NCBI GenBank assembly: GCA_964030475.1
Contig: CAXIPT010000004.1
Coordinates: 3,518,535-3,582,534, forward strand
DNA length: 64,000 nucleotides
Direction: 5' to 3'
Source: Tethya wilhelma
Lineage: Eukaryota > Porifera > Demospongiae > Tethyida > Tethyidae
Below are positions 13,166 through 23,996 of the stretch, one piece after another. The notes beneath the pieces are model-generated. The model had not been told where the DNA came from. It saw only the letters and a list, made by a program, of their open reading frames with translations, and searched no databases. Made by a program: the position numbers and the translations under genes. How positions within the stretch are numbered: the stretch's first letter is position 1; the number at the start of each line of letters is the position of its first letter.

Positions 13166-13192
13166 TATATATATATATATATATATATATAT
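13166..13192. repeat. (TA)n microsatellite
   Basis: About 13 TA dinucleotides, 13166-13192. Confidence 0.9.
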
Positions 13193-14294
13193 GCATTATA
13201 TTATCATACGTATTGTCTGATTCATTATTGTGTCCCTACTGTGGCCTTTACTGTTCAGTGCAATGAGAGCTTTCAAATTTGATATCCACTTAAGTTTTTT
13301 TGGACCAAAGTGGCCTGACTGTGTCTTGTTCGACTTTCCTAAACTCCAATATAAATGGGATATTTCATTGCCTGATTGGTCACAAATGTCTTTATGATAT
13401 ACACTTTATCAACAGTGACTTGACACAATCATAATTCACACAATACCCCATTGCAATTTCGGATTTATAATAATACATACTAGCTGATTTAGAGCAACTC
13501 TTTCATTAATAATTATTTGAAAGTACTTATAAAAAGAGGTCATCGAAGTTGGCTCAACACACATAGTAAACTACCAATTCTCCAATTTTCTCCATCTACT
13601 TCATCTATCTTAGCTGTAGAAATTAATGGCAGCTGGTCAATTTGTTTGTAGAAAAAGTCAGACCATGCAGAGCTGCTGAGTTCCTCATGTTTGATTAACT
13701 CTCATGGAAGTGAGTTTAGTTTGATTTCATGGTGCCCAAAATCAATTTCAAATCTGATTGGTCATGTATACGTCATCGGATTGTAATTATTTCACATAAT
13801 TCCAAACATCGCAGTTCATTCCTAATCTCCACATGTCTGGTTACAGCAAATAAAACGGTCAAAAGCCAAGGAGTAAAAGCGAAGAGGACTCGCAAATAGA
13901 GGCTTGATAGCTCAAGAAGCAAATGTACTAGAGTTCCAGGAGCCTTGCATAGCCAACGAATGGAGTTGAGAGTGTGCATGCTGGTGCTACCTTAGTCTTG
14001 TTCTCAGGTTCAGAACTTCTCATGGTGATGCAAACTTTACTGTTTATGCTTGAGATGAATGTGAAGTGCTTACCATCTGCTGCTACTGTGAGGATTCCAA
14101 GCTGCCAGCAGCTGGGCATTTTTGTCCAAACTGCTGTGGTTCACGCAAACTTGTACGCATAGTTAATATTTACGCGAACTTGTGTTCTGTTTGTGGCTTC
14201 ATTATGTAATGTAATTTTGAATTTACTTTCGCTTCCGTGAGAGAGCGCCTTTAATGTAAAAGCTTTCAAAAGACCTTCCTGGGGGATAGGCAAT
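13193..14294. other. Upstream region of gene A, interrupted by an insertion
   Basis: 13651-13697 (GTCAGACCATGCAGAGCTGC...) and 14255-14290 (AAAGACCTTCCTGGGGGAT) both match the continuous upstream flank of gene G at 42850-42940. About 560 bp lies between them in A, apparently an insertion. I found no gene in it; opposed open frames at 13773-14162 are unrecognisable. Confidence 0.55.
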
Positions 14295-14346
14295 AATACT
14301 CACGCTAAATCAAAGTATTACCACACCCTTAAGGGTATATAAAATA
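14295..14346 (+). promoter_or_regulatory. Shared family promoter module, gene A
   Basis: Reads AATACTCACGCTAAATCAA, then TTACCACACCCTTAAGGG, then TATATAAAA, ending about 40 bases before the ATG. It contains the palindrome ACCCTTAAGGGT next to a TATA box. Equivalent modules precede C, D, E, G and, on the other strand, B, F and H. Confidence 0.75.
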
Positions 14347-14383
14347 TAAATTATCAAACAGCTTGTAGTCAGAGAAGGAGAAC

Positions 14384-15031
14384 ATGCAAAGCATGTTTAG
14401 TAAGCGTCTTACAATACTATGCTCTACTCTCGTAGTGATACTAATCAAATCCATCGATACAGCCAATCAGGATTCCTGTCCTGCAGACTTTGAGCAGGAA
14501 CGCAATGATATCAAGCACCAAGTGAAAGATAATCTAGAACAATCTCATCCATGGCCAATGACTGAGAGCTTAGTAAATGGTTCACGTGCACAGGGATGGC
14601 GACGAGTGGCATTCATTAACACTACAGATTTAGAGACATGGTGCTACTGTACTCCACCCAAGAAAGTAACTTGGACTTCTACTTTTCGTTTTCCTATGGG
14701 ATCTACAAGGCTTGAGTCAACGGAACCAATTTCTTATCCCCTACCTATCTTTGTTCCCCGTGATTCAGAAGAGGTTCTTTTGCTTGCACTTGGTTCAGGA
14801 GGATATGCTACTCATGATGGCTCAGGAGTGTTTATCAAGATTTACACACAAGAAGGGAATGATCACCATGAAAAGTACCTTTACTTATATCCTTACAATC
14901 AAAATGCAATTAACACTGTAACCGAGAACATGTGGCTTCCAATAACATCAAATAGGAAAATCTATCTTAATATTTTACAAGCAAACAATGGTAACTCTCT
15001 AATTCAATTGTTTGTGATTGGATATCGTTGA
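14384..15031 (+). CDS. Secreted family protein A (type I)
   Basis: Intact single-exon frame of 215 codons. The ATG at 14393 (MFSKR) aligns better with gene G and may be the true start, giving 212 residues. Residues 1-27 are a signal peptide ending near DTA/NQ. Mature features: Cys32 in SCPAD, sequons at 65 (NGS) and 79 (NTT), W86-C-Y-C89, and a conserved C-terminal half containing VFIKIYTQEG, TENMWLP and the terminal VIGYR. Three mature cysteines leave one unpaired. It is most similar to G, and the similarity extends about 350 bp into the 3' flank, so A and G are recent duplicates. It lies tail-to-tail with type II gene B. The family is unrecognised; a beta-rich secreted domain is my inference. 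Confidence 0.88.
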   Translation: MQSMFSKRLTILCSTLVVILIKSIDTANQDSCPADFEQERNDIKHQVKDNLEQSHPWPMTESLVNGSRAQGWRRVAFINTTDLETWCYCTPPKKVTWTSTFRFPMGSTRLESTEPISYPLPIFVPRDSEEVLLLALGSGGYATHDGSGVFIKIYTQEGNDHHEKYLYLYPYNQNAINTVTENMWLPITSNRKIYLNILQANNGNSLIQLFVIGYR

Positions 15032-16909
15032 TGTTAAAATTTAAAAGTATAAAATCATATAATTTGGAAGTTTTTTATTATTTTTATTAGTATATACAAC
15101 TGTAAACAGATTGGATTGTGCATGACTGTTAATGTAATTACTTTGTTTTGTTTATTAATGCCTATTTAATTTTTGCATTCTTGAGTTAAAATGGATTTCA
15201 AGAGATTTTGTCAAGTTCCCACAGTTGATTATATTGGTACCAGTACGTAGGGGTGGATTCATAAGCCAATTCTGGCTATCAATTTAATCTCTAGGGAATG
15301 ATAACCATTAATTTGGCCACTTGATGGATGTCTATGTCGGCAGGTCTAGAAAAAGGTTATTTCACCTCCTCTTCTTATACTGCAATGCGATCCTGAAAAT
15401 TTCGCGGGTAAAATTTTTGCGGATCACCGACTATCTACAAAAACAGTGAAATTTATACTCCTTGAAAATATCCAGCTATACGGTAATGTCCAAGTCCAAA
15501 TAAGTGTTCTGAGACAGACTCAGGTATACAATTTCATTAAAGTCAGCACACCCATAGAGTAAAATATAAGATGCTTGTTCCATGAAGAATATTGTAGTCA
15601 ATATATATCAGTGAAGACAGACAGCCTCTGAGCTTGACCTGTAAATATATATATAACTAATCACCGGGGGTAGCTTTAACACAGAAAGAAGCCTTAATTC
15701 ACAACCCCATCAAAATAGGCACAGAATGAAAGATAGTGGTATGACAGTGTCGAGGCAAGGACCACGAATTCTTTTAGAATATTGTTATGGAAACCTTTAG
15801 CTTAGGAGATGACAATTTTCAAAGAGCACTACCATATAAAGACGAGCAGTAACTAGAAAAAGGAGTCTTCACAGAAGAGTTACAAAAGGTCAAAGAAGGG
15901 TCACAACAAGAGAAAGCATGCAATACACAGTTAAGCTTCCTAGCTGCACATGTCCTTGGTGATGGCCGAGATATCTCTATACTATAATACTGCTGTAATG
16001 GAAGTATATCTTGATAAAGGTCCGTTCAATTAATACTAGTTATATGAAAACATCATGAGGCGAGCCTGAGCAAACTGTGATCATTGCTAGCTGGCTGAGA
16101 GACAAATTTGTGCAGGCTGGGGCAAGTCACTGCTAGTGTGCTTCACTGATCAAGTTAAGGTTTGACCAATATTATAAAACAGGAACCGATTTGCAAAACT
16201 CCCTCTGTAGTTTTTTGTATGTTCAGAGCTTATTATATGGCCTAGTGCATAGCTCAGACTCGATTCGTAGCAGCTACAGCTAGCCTTGATTCATTTCACA
16301 AAATTTCAATCCCTTAACGTGTAAATGGAAATACCGTAAGTCTTGGCGCATATGCGCATGTTCTCCCTGGGTGTTTTAATTTTTTGCAGTTGTTCATTCA
16401 ATTTGAGTAGCTTAGCTATTACCGGTTTGGTCAACGGCGTGACGGTTGCTCAATGTTTCAATGTTCCCATGAGGTTCGCTCAGGCTTACCCCAATTTTTA
16501 GTTATGGGCAAACCTCATGTAGTTGCAAAACCAAAGGATGTTTGTACAAATAAAGAGAGATGATATGATAACTTAGTACCCCAACTTGTGACTGTATTCA
16601 ATAATGCACAAAAGGCTAAAATCTCAGCAACACAGACACAAAATCATTAAGATTTATATGAACATAGCTGGGATTTTTCCATAGAACAAATAGACAGACA
16701 GACATACCTAACAACTAGTGCTATTCTCAAAACATGCTTATAGGACTTGCTTACTCCATGTTTTAATTGTTGATTCAAACATAAAATAATCGATGTAAAT
16801 TATGAAATTTAAGTCAAAATCATGGGTAAAGTTGCATCTATACATTTCTGCAAATTACAAAATGCACAATGTTATTATTAATCTAATTCAGTTAGTATGT
16901 GGCTTTACT
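15032..16909. other. Convergent spacer between genes A and B
   Basis: 15032-15370 is 3' flank shared with gene G (for example TTTTTGCATTCTTGAGTTAAA). 15390-15485 carries a decayed piece of the TACCGTATAG palindromic element (CTATACGGTA at its end). 16720-16909 is 3' flank shared with gene H (GTTAGTATGTGGCTT). The middle shows no gene. Confidence 0.5.
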
Positions 16910-17548
16910 TTAACGGTATCCAATCACATACAATTCAATTACAGTGTTACCATCGTTTGCCAATGAATTTTCAAGTAAGATTTTTCTACTCGATGTTAAT
17001 GGAAGCCACATATTCTCGGTTACAGTGTTGACTGCTTGATGATTATATGGTTCTAGGTAAAGGTACTTTTCATAGCGATTATTTCCTTCTTGAGTATAAA
17101 TCTTGACAAACACTCCTGAGAATGCACGAGTAGCAAGTCCTCCTGTAGCAACCGCAAGCAAAAGAACCTCTCTTGAATCACTTGGAACGTCAAGAGGAAG
17201 GGAGTAGGAAAATGTGTCAGTTGATGCAAGTGTTGCAGATCCAATAGCAATACGGGAAGTAGAAGTCCAAGTTATTATTTCAGGACAGTTGCACCATGTG
17301 TCAAGATCTGAAATATTGATGAAGGGCACTTGTTCAAGAGTGGTTTTTGTAGGGCTCTCAGTAATTGGATGGGATTGATCTGCATTGAAATTTGCTATAT
17401 TAGCTCTCATTCGATCTTTTTTTTCATTTTGTGCCTCTTCCAAGTTGTCAGCAGCTGCAGGACAGGATTGTCTATTGGCTGTTACAATGGGTTGTATCAC
17501 TATTACTGCTAGAATCACAACACTAAACAATTTGCAGTTAGAAGCCAT
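16910..17548 (-). CDS. Secreted family protein B (type II)
   Basis: Intact 212-residue frame read from the ATG at 17548 (MASNC, matching H). Signal peptide 1-24 ends VTA/NR. Cys29 in SCPAA is followed by a charged helical-looking stretch, the sequon N78-I-S, W85-C-N-C88, then TWTSTSRIAIGSATL and the conserved end through TENMWLP to VIGYR. The type II hallmark is TESP...EQVPFIN in place of the type I GWRRVAFIN. The immediate upstream sequence is a tandem copy of the gene's own first 73 codons, so the promoter now lies beyond a second, truncated start. Translation of the intact frame may be reduced. Confidence 0.85.
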   Translation of the reverse strand: MASNCKLFSVVILAVIVIQPIVTANRQSCPAAADNLEEAQNEKKDRMRANIANFNADQSHPITESPTKTTLEQVPFINISDLDTWCNCPEIITWTSTSRIAIGSATLASTDTFSYSLPLDVPSDSREVLLLAVATGGLATRAFSGVFVKIYTQEGNNRYEKYLYLEPYNHQAVNTVTENMWLPLTSSRKILLENSLANDGNTVIELYVIGYR

Positions 17549-17801
17549 GTTGCTCACTCACGGTTTGAAGCATATATTGTTTATTGGATGGGATTGATCT
17601 GCATTGAAATTTGCTATATTAGCTCTCATTCGATCTTTTTTTTCATTTTGTGCCTCTTCCAAGTTGTCAGCAGCTGCAGGACAGGATTGTCTATTGGCTG
17701 TTACAATGGGTTGTATCACTATTACTGCTAGAATCACAACACTAAACAATTCGCAGTTAGAAGCCATGTTGCTCACTCACGGTTTGAAGCATATATTGTT
17801 T
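17364..17801. repeat. 219-bp in-frame tandem duplication at the 5' end of gene B
   Basis: Copies are 17364-17582 and 17583-17801, almost identical (one visible change gives Lys versus Glu near the start). The unit spans the leader, signal peptide and N-terminal part of the protein. Confidence 0.92.
17558..17767 (-). pseudogene. Duplicated N-terminus of gene B, acting as an upstream reading frame
   Basis: It starts at ATG 17767 with a signal peptide and runs about 69 codons up to SHPINN, then meets the leader of the second copy. It stops at a TGA (17558-17560) ten bases before the ATG of gene B. It lacks the W-C-x-C motif and the whole conserved C-terminal half. As the first ATG after the promoter, it would be translated before the intact frame. 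Confidence 0.8.
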
Positions 17802-17827
17802 TACATACAGCTCAAGAATAATTGCAA

Positions 17828-17872
17828 GCTATGTACAGGATGTGGTGGCAGGTTGATTTAGCATTAGTATAA
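17828..17872 (-). promoter_or_regulatory. Shared family promoter module, gene B
   Basis: On the minus strand: ATACTAATGCTAAATCAA followed by CTGCCACCACATCCTG and TACATAGC. It keeps the TGCTAAATCAA and CCACCACA blocks; the CTTAAGGG palindrome is eroded. It lies about 60 bases upstream of the duplicated ATG. Confidence 0.65.
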
Positions 17873-17886
17873 TTATGTCAAAGCGA

Positions 17887-18719
17887 CTAAATGCAGGAAT
17901 GTTTCCCATGACCTTCGCTGGAGAGTGGCCTGGGACGTAACTTGAGGTGTGGAACTAGGAAGCATGGCTCCTCTCTTGAGTGATTAGCTGCATAGTGTGA
18001 AAGAATTGAAATCGCACAGAAATGAAGTCAACAAGCATCCAAACATCACCTTTCAGATGTTGGAGATGACCAATCCTTTCCACAATGTTAACATGATAAA
18101 GAAAGAGATTGTCCGGCAGTAGGCTGAACTTGAAGTTGTAGCCACCACTGTCAGTTACTGTTTAACATCAGTTTCAGTGATAAATATAGTCTCCCTCCAT
18201 AGTACATGTATTGTCACAGTGGTAATTTTGATGACCATTTGACGGTAATTTTTGTTAACAATACCCCAGTAGCTATGCATGTCATTATGACAGTACCTGC
18301 ATCTTTAGTTTTAACAACTCAGCACTGAGCACAGTAAAGCTCAGTTTGGAAGTGAACTTAAAAAGGAAATTATTATTCATTTCTTGTTACTATGCAGGGT
18401 TATATAAATTTATAGATGCGGTGTATTGTGTATTGTATGTTAATAAGAAGCTCGATATGAGTTAGTCTGCTTTAAATAGCCACACACTCTCTCTGCAATA
18501 AATGGGAGATCTGGCTACTATAATAATTAATGTACGCATAATCTTGAAGTAATTTAGTGATTCAGTGTAGCTCAGTAGCTCAGTAATTGCTTGGGGCCAG
18601 GGCAGGCAGTTATTTTCACAACCTGGACAAAAAAACAATCATAATTATTGCATGCAATGTAAACATTTGTGCGTGGCCACTTCCTGGGTCAAAGGTCATG
18701 GAAACATTCCTGCATTTAG
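17887..18719. mobile_element. Non-autonomous DNA transposon upstream of gene B, 833 bp
   Basis: Terminal inverted repeats of about 28 bp: left CTAAATGCAGGAATGTTTCC, right its near-perfect complement ending GGAAACATTCCTGCATTTAG. There is no coding frame. It splits an upstream flank that in H and F continues with TATGTTGACCATC. A second short piece with related termini follows at 18738-18795. Confidence 0.8.
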
Positions 18720-19394
18720 CCACAGCTCTGTTGGCCATCTAAATGCAGAAAAGTACCTGCATGGGTCAAAGGTCAATGGAATTATTCCTGCATTTATTAC
18801 CATGTAATTATGTTGACCATCATTCAAAAGATGCATACAAATAATTATGATGATCAATAATCATAACTTTGGCAATACCATTAATATATACTGATTTTGT
18901 CACAAAAATGTATTCCATTAAGTACAGTCATACTATAAAACAGCAAGGTAGCTTTAGGCTTTTAGGAACTTCTCTAGTGCATGCCATATAATTATACATG
19001 TACATAATTATGTGAATCACAATCACTAAAATTAATCAATAAATTAAATGTCCGAAATGTTCCCAGATGTTTGGTGACTTCAAAAAAGGAGGCATCCTAG
19101 GCCTGGTGCTGTCATGACTGCCGACTATCAAAGCGTGATCCAATTACAGATATCACCCTGTGGGAAGAATGCTACTCAACCTTGGCAGCAATCCTGCTTT
19201 CGCAATACCCACACAGCATGCATGCACCAGATTTTCTCTCCTATCAGAGGTCCATGCAACACGTACAATGTAATTGATTTTAGGGTGACCAATAGGTTAT
19301 GTATGATTCTTACTATTGTCGGGAGGCGGCTTCTGTCAAGTGGCTAAACTGGTCACAAATTTGATGGCCATATGTATCCAGTATCAACCAGAAG
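18720..19394. other. Displaced upstream flank of gene B, no gene
   Basis: 18800-19030 matches the displaced upstream flank of H at 53590-53775 (TTTTGTCACAAAAATGTAT, CTAGTGCATGCCA). This shows both come from one duplicated type II upstream region. Confidence 0.55.
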
Positions 19395-19610
19395 ACCACC
19401 CTTAAGTGTATGGTGGCAGAGTGGTTTCATATACCCTAAATTAAGGGTGGGGTGGCAGGGACTACCCTTAAGTGCAGAGTAGTACCCTTAAGGGTGTGGT
19501 GGCAAGGACTACCGTTAAGTGAGTGGTAATGGCAGAGTGGTTTTAAATTGCCTTAAGTGGTTAACCCGAGTGTGGTGGTAAGGGGGACTGTTTTTTTACC
19601 CATAAGGTTC
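19395..19610 (-). repeat. Promoter-like minisatellite array 2
   Basis: Degenerate units of ACCCTTAAGGGTGTGGTGGC, irregular spacing of about 30-50 bp, minus orientation relative to the gene promoters. Confidence 0.75.
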
Positions 19611-20215
19611 TGGTGGGAAGCCTCTGTGTGTGCGTAGCACATTCAGAGGACTATAATTATACAGTGTGTGTCTGTCCATCTCTTACTAGATTATCTATTG
19701 TAAAACCTTGTGGTTTCAGAGATTTGAGGCTTTTGTGCTTCTCTGAGCACTTAGCTTCAAGCCACGCCCCATATAGTGTGCATTTTCTAGAAACAGTAGA
19801 GCGACTTGACTCGTTTCGTTGGCAGTATTATTAAATGATTTCAAGTCGAGAAAAGTTTGTGTAGAAGTAGCCATTATAGCATGCAGCTATAGGCTATTGG
19901 TTGTGTTTTTGTGGCATATATCAGCCAAATCTTTAGCAAGGGTTTTCAGCGCAAAGCGCCGAAAAATTTGGGAGTGCCATGCCCCTATTAGATTAGTGCA
20001 TGCTTTGTTTACAACCTCCAGAAAGCCTAAAAACAAGCCTATGCAAGCGCTAAGATGTTTGCTGGAGTGCAGTAGGCTCTGATACCTGCGTTTGAACTGA
20101 AACTCCCTTTTATAGCTGGGACAGGGTTTCTGGGTAACAAGCCTGAGGAAACGATCAGTAGCTATGTGCCTGCATATGAAATGCCAGAATGGTCAAAATT
20201 GAGCCTGCACTGAAT
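19611..20215. other. Dispersed repeat W and unassigned sequence
   Basis: 19700-19800 is a copy of repeat W (CTCTGAGCACTTAGCTTCAA...GTGTGCATTTTCTAGAAA). W also occurs near 8500-8610, 33330-33435 and 60020-60110. No gene is seen. Confidence 0.45.
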
Positions 20216-20655
20216 TCCCAGTATGGTAGTACACAGGAATGGCATGGATGGCCCATTAGCGCAATACAAATATTCATGCGAATAACTCTGCAAAAACTGA
20301 GCTCTTAGCACTAAAAGGCTTCTTAAGCTACTATTTAGCTCTTTCTCTTTCTAATGAGCCCAAAAACATGGCCTAAAACCATCACTAAAGTAACAAACAC
20401 AAACATCCAACTTTTCTCAGAGACTATTCACTTTCAGAAGCTGATTCTTGAATGAACGAACTTGCTTTCTTCCAGAACAGTCGCTTTTGCCATCAGTTTT
20501 TAGCACCTCTCATTGAGTAGCTAGATACAAGGCAAAAAGCGTCTCCTCCATATGGCCGCCATTAATTTCTACACTCATGCGTAATTCATTAGCTTCTAGA
20601 AAATTCGAATTGACGACCCTTTCCACACACAAAAGTGTGCGTTATTTGGAATTAA
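20216..20655 (+). repeat. Dispersed element X copy
   Basis: Starts TTCCCAGTATGGTAGTACA, contains GGAATGGCATGGATGGCCC and ends GTGTGCGTTATTTGGAAT. From about 20450 the sequence continues as a segmental duplicate of 40436-41212. Confidence 0.7.
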
Positions 20656-20925
20656 ATGCACTGAAGTTGCCTGGAACTATATTGTGATACGTGGTTGCTC
20701 TTCTTAAGAGATGAATCAGGACTTTATTATTAACATATAGAAAGGCAATTCATTCTTATGATACAGCACCTGCCTCCAAATGACTGAGATATGTGTTTCA
20801 CTTCAGTATCTACACAACTTACCAGCTCAGCAGCCCACCGCTGGCTGAGTCTGGCTTGCCAGACTAACTCAAATGTAATTCAACTCAGACCAACTCAAAT
20901 GTAATTTGTAGAATTATGGAAAAAT

Positions 20926-21200
20926 GAGAACAAACAAGTAAAAAAAACCATTGGAAATGTAATGAGACACAGTAATGGCTAATTCGTAAAAAGAACGCAA
21001 AGAAGATGGAATGGCTGTTAGAGTGTGTAAGGAATTCTTCCTGTGGGCATAATGAGAAACTCAATAAAGAGATTGTTAAATGCAGCCCATACAGGAAGAA
21101 TTCTGCACACACTCTAACAGCCATTCCATCTTGTTTGCGTTCTTAGCCATTAATTCCTGTGTCTCATTACATTTCCAATGGTTTTTTTACTTGTTGTCAT
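20926..21200. repeat. Long hairpin element Z
   Basis: Two arms of about 110 bp are inverted around 21070: AACAAGTAAAAAAACCATTG, AGATGGAATGGCTGTTAGAG and AGGAATTCTTCCTGTG, each followed by its complement on the right. An RNA across it would fold back on itself. It is repeated at 40945-41212, with diverged relatives at 31805, 40085, 42430 and 46955. Confidence 0.8.
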
Positions 21201-21377
21201 CTATTATGACTCAAAAGCACATTTTACCAATAATGATTTATGTTTACAATGGCATTGTGCATACATACAAGAAACTGTAGGTATGGTTATGTATCTGACA
21301 AAAGCTCATGCCACAGTTCACGTGGAATAAAGTTATTGTAAACTTGCTTCATATAGTCAAGCTATACACCAGTGCAC

Positions 21378-23215
21378 CTAGTTTTTTAACAAGACATTAA
21401 CATTGATGGTGGGGATTACAGAACTTGTTGGAGTGAAACCAGTAGCAATATTCATTGGAATGTTAACAAATGTGGCTGTATAAACAAGAGCGCGAACCTT
21501 TATTACAGCAGGCCAGGAATAAGCGGATTCCAGGTAAATTAGAATATTGACTGTAAGAGGCTCCCTCAACATCTGACAATTTTGTCGTGATCAAATGTGA
21601 CATCTGCAAATGATATAAAGTTTGCTTCACTGAAGATGTCAGAAGCATAAAAAGATTTAGTACAAAGAGCAAAGAGTCTGACTTACTGCTGTCATTAATG
21701 ACACTCTAAAGTGGCTTAGTATGTTATGCTGGATATATTCAAACACTGAAGCCATCATGTACTGATTTTTGATCCTGCATTGTCAAGTGTCGCTTGATCC
21801 ACTCTGGTACCTTGCCAGTACATTTGAGGTAGTGTAAAATGTATGAAAAAGTGTGATTAGTATTTTTCGATCCTATAAGTTCAATAAATAAGTACACATG
21901 TCCCTTCTCATTTCGGTGATCAACAATTTCAAGATTGTCATAACTAAGTTTCTGCAAATAGTATGTTGATCAAGGTTCGACCCCAATATGGCATTAGTTT
22001 ATTCATCTGATAGTTAGCGCTCAAAACGAGTGTGAATGTGGTTTTAAGTTGTCTTACCTCTTCAAGTTGAGTAGGTGAAGGGGGTGACAATTGTTCTAAA
22101 TCAGTTATCTTCCTCTATTGAGCAGAAAACTTCCTTCATTTCCATGTAATAATTGAGAGATTTTTTACATGATCCAAGTGTTTCTCTTCAAGCTTGTCAT
22201 TCTTCTCCACCCTCAAGTTTCGTAACATCTTCTGAGGATGAACTGCCTGACTGTAGTAGTCGATTAAAAAACTCCTGAACTGCCTGTATCTCCCTCTTAA
22301 TTTTCACACAAAAGTCACAGTAGTCGACTTTAATGGCATGTTTCGGTCTTTTATCACGCAGCCATGCAGAAGTACAGAAGCTTGATATGGTTGGTTTGTT
22401 TGAGTCCATATGTATTCTGTTGAATTTACCAACTAAGAAACTGCGAGGTTTTCTTTCAATCTTTGGGGTTGAAATTGTTTGGCAACAAATAGTGTGTGGG
22501 ATTTCTAAAGTCTGAACGTTGTCCGCTAGGTTGTGAATTACTGTCAATAAAGTCTAAGAAAGACTTCTTCTCTTCAAGTTTAGCATGGTTAGATGTATGT
22601 CCTTGCAAACCATGCTTGTCATGTAACAGATATCTCATGATTAGCCGGAATTATTTTCCACCACTTAGTGAAGTTGTCTTCAATTCATTTAGGCATCACT
22701 ACGAAAGACTTCAGCTTCTCATTATTATAAGAGTCATATTATTAAAGAAAAGAAAGCACATATACGTAGCTCTGCCACGGATCGCTGGAATGTAATTAAT
22801 AGTTCAGGCAAGCGACGTGTTTATTAACCATGCACATGGAATTGCTTAAGAAAATGGAAGTACAAACTTAATTCTAAATGTTTGGCTTGCTGTTGAACTT
22901 ACAATATACAGCAATAGCCAAAATGCCAATGTTATCTCCTTTCTACGCTTCTTTTGTGAAAGATTTGCTCGCCTATCGTGAATTCTTCTTTGTTGGATAC
23001 GCTGATGCTTTGTCTTGCAAATTGTCAGCTATCTCAAAGCTTGAACAGGCAGTCCGCCATACTCCTGCAAGTTCCCGTTTTAGCAGTCCTATCACTAAAT
23101 AAGCTAGCTTTCTAGGTACTTTTGATAACAAGATTGCCTTACAAAACCAAATCAGTCTTTTCCACCACCTCCAGCAGTCTTCTTTGTTTGTTCTTCTGAG
23201 CTTCAAGACCAACAA
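21378..23215 (-). pseudogene. Decayed multi-exon gene, possibly transposase-derived
   Basis: The minus strand carries several coding-like pieces that do not join into one frame. 22638-22456 includes MRYLLHDKHGLQGHTSNHAK and an FLDFIDSN stretch. 22440-22197 includes YCDFCVKIKREIQAVQEFFN and a Ser/Glu-rich end. 21951-21739 follows a good acceptor and reads GHVYLFIELIG...YILHYLKC. The order and the CxFC pair remind me of uncharacterised animal transposase-derived proteins, which carry HGxxGR, a CxxC pair and then a DDE core. Stops and frameshifts argue for a dead copy. The assignment is tentative. Confidence 0.35.
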
Positions 23216-23912
23216 AATGATGGCACATTTTTGCTATTACTTCTAAACAATTATCTATGGTTAACGTTGCAGCTTGCTATGTTCGAATTCTACTACATAC
23301 CACATCATAGTGAATCGCGGTTGATACTACCTCGTCCTAAAATTTAGACGTTGATCCGCATGTCTACCCTAGCATCTATCCCCATGTCCTTCACATGATA
23401 TTAATTTTCTGACCATGCATGGCAACACATAGCTATAAATGTTCACCAAACTTGCCTCAACGTGTTTGTCCAGTTAATTTGGTCATGTGACATGTATATC
23501 ATGATTTTTTTGACAGGATGTGTAAGGAATCAAAAATGAAACTGAAGTAGTCATGTGCCGAAATTGTGACATGGCTTGCTTCCTAGTTTACTTTTTACAG
23601 TACAGCCCTTATTCCTACACCGCCAATATTAATGAAAATTTTACTACAATACTTGTAGTGTTTATTGTTAGGTTTTTGTTATTATTTCAACAAGTACAAC
23701 TACTACATTTACACTATTCTTTGGGTTGTTATTTTACAATTAGCAAAAATGTAGGTTCTGTGCAATAATAATGTTGCTCACTGACCTGGTTAATTTGTTT
23801 GGATGTAAAAAAAGGCCAAAACCTTGCAAGAGCTGCTGATCCACCGAGCTGCTCGTGTGTGATAGAATTAATTTATAAGCTTTCAACAAATCTTCCTGAA
23901 GGATGAACATTT
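23216..23912. other. Upstream region of gene C
   Basis: 23535-23700 is a diverged piece of the hairpin element seen at 25932-26395 (GAAGTAGTCATGTGCCGAAA). 23820-23912 matches the upstream flank of other type I genes (GAGCTGCT, TTTCAACAAATCTTCCTGAA). No gene is seen. Confidence 0.45.
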
Positions 23913-23963
23913 AATTCTCATGCTAAATCAAACTGTTACCACACCCTTAAGGGTATAATAAAA
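23913..23963 (+). promoter_or_regulatory. Shared family promoter module, gene C
   Basis: ATTCTCATGCTAAATCAAAC, then GTTACCACACCCTTAAGGG, then TATAATAAAA, about 35 bases before the first ATG. It is one of the best-preserved modules. Confidence 0.75.
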
Positions 23964-23996
23964 ACAACTTATACCAACTTGTCAGAGAAGGAGAAC

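Noticed and set aside
13928..14162. Opposed 62-63 codon frames upstream of gene A
   Set aside because: They fall in the inserted segment, overlap each other on opposite strands and show no family or domain features.
17549..17557. Upstream GTG start for gene B, and likewise TTG or GTG starts for C and D
   Set aside because: Eukaryotic initiation favours the ATGs at 17548, 23997/24015 and 26705, which align with MASNC or MSS starts in other members.
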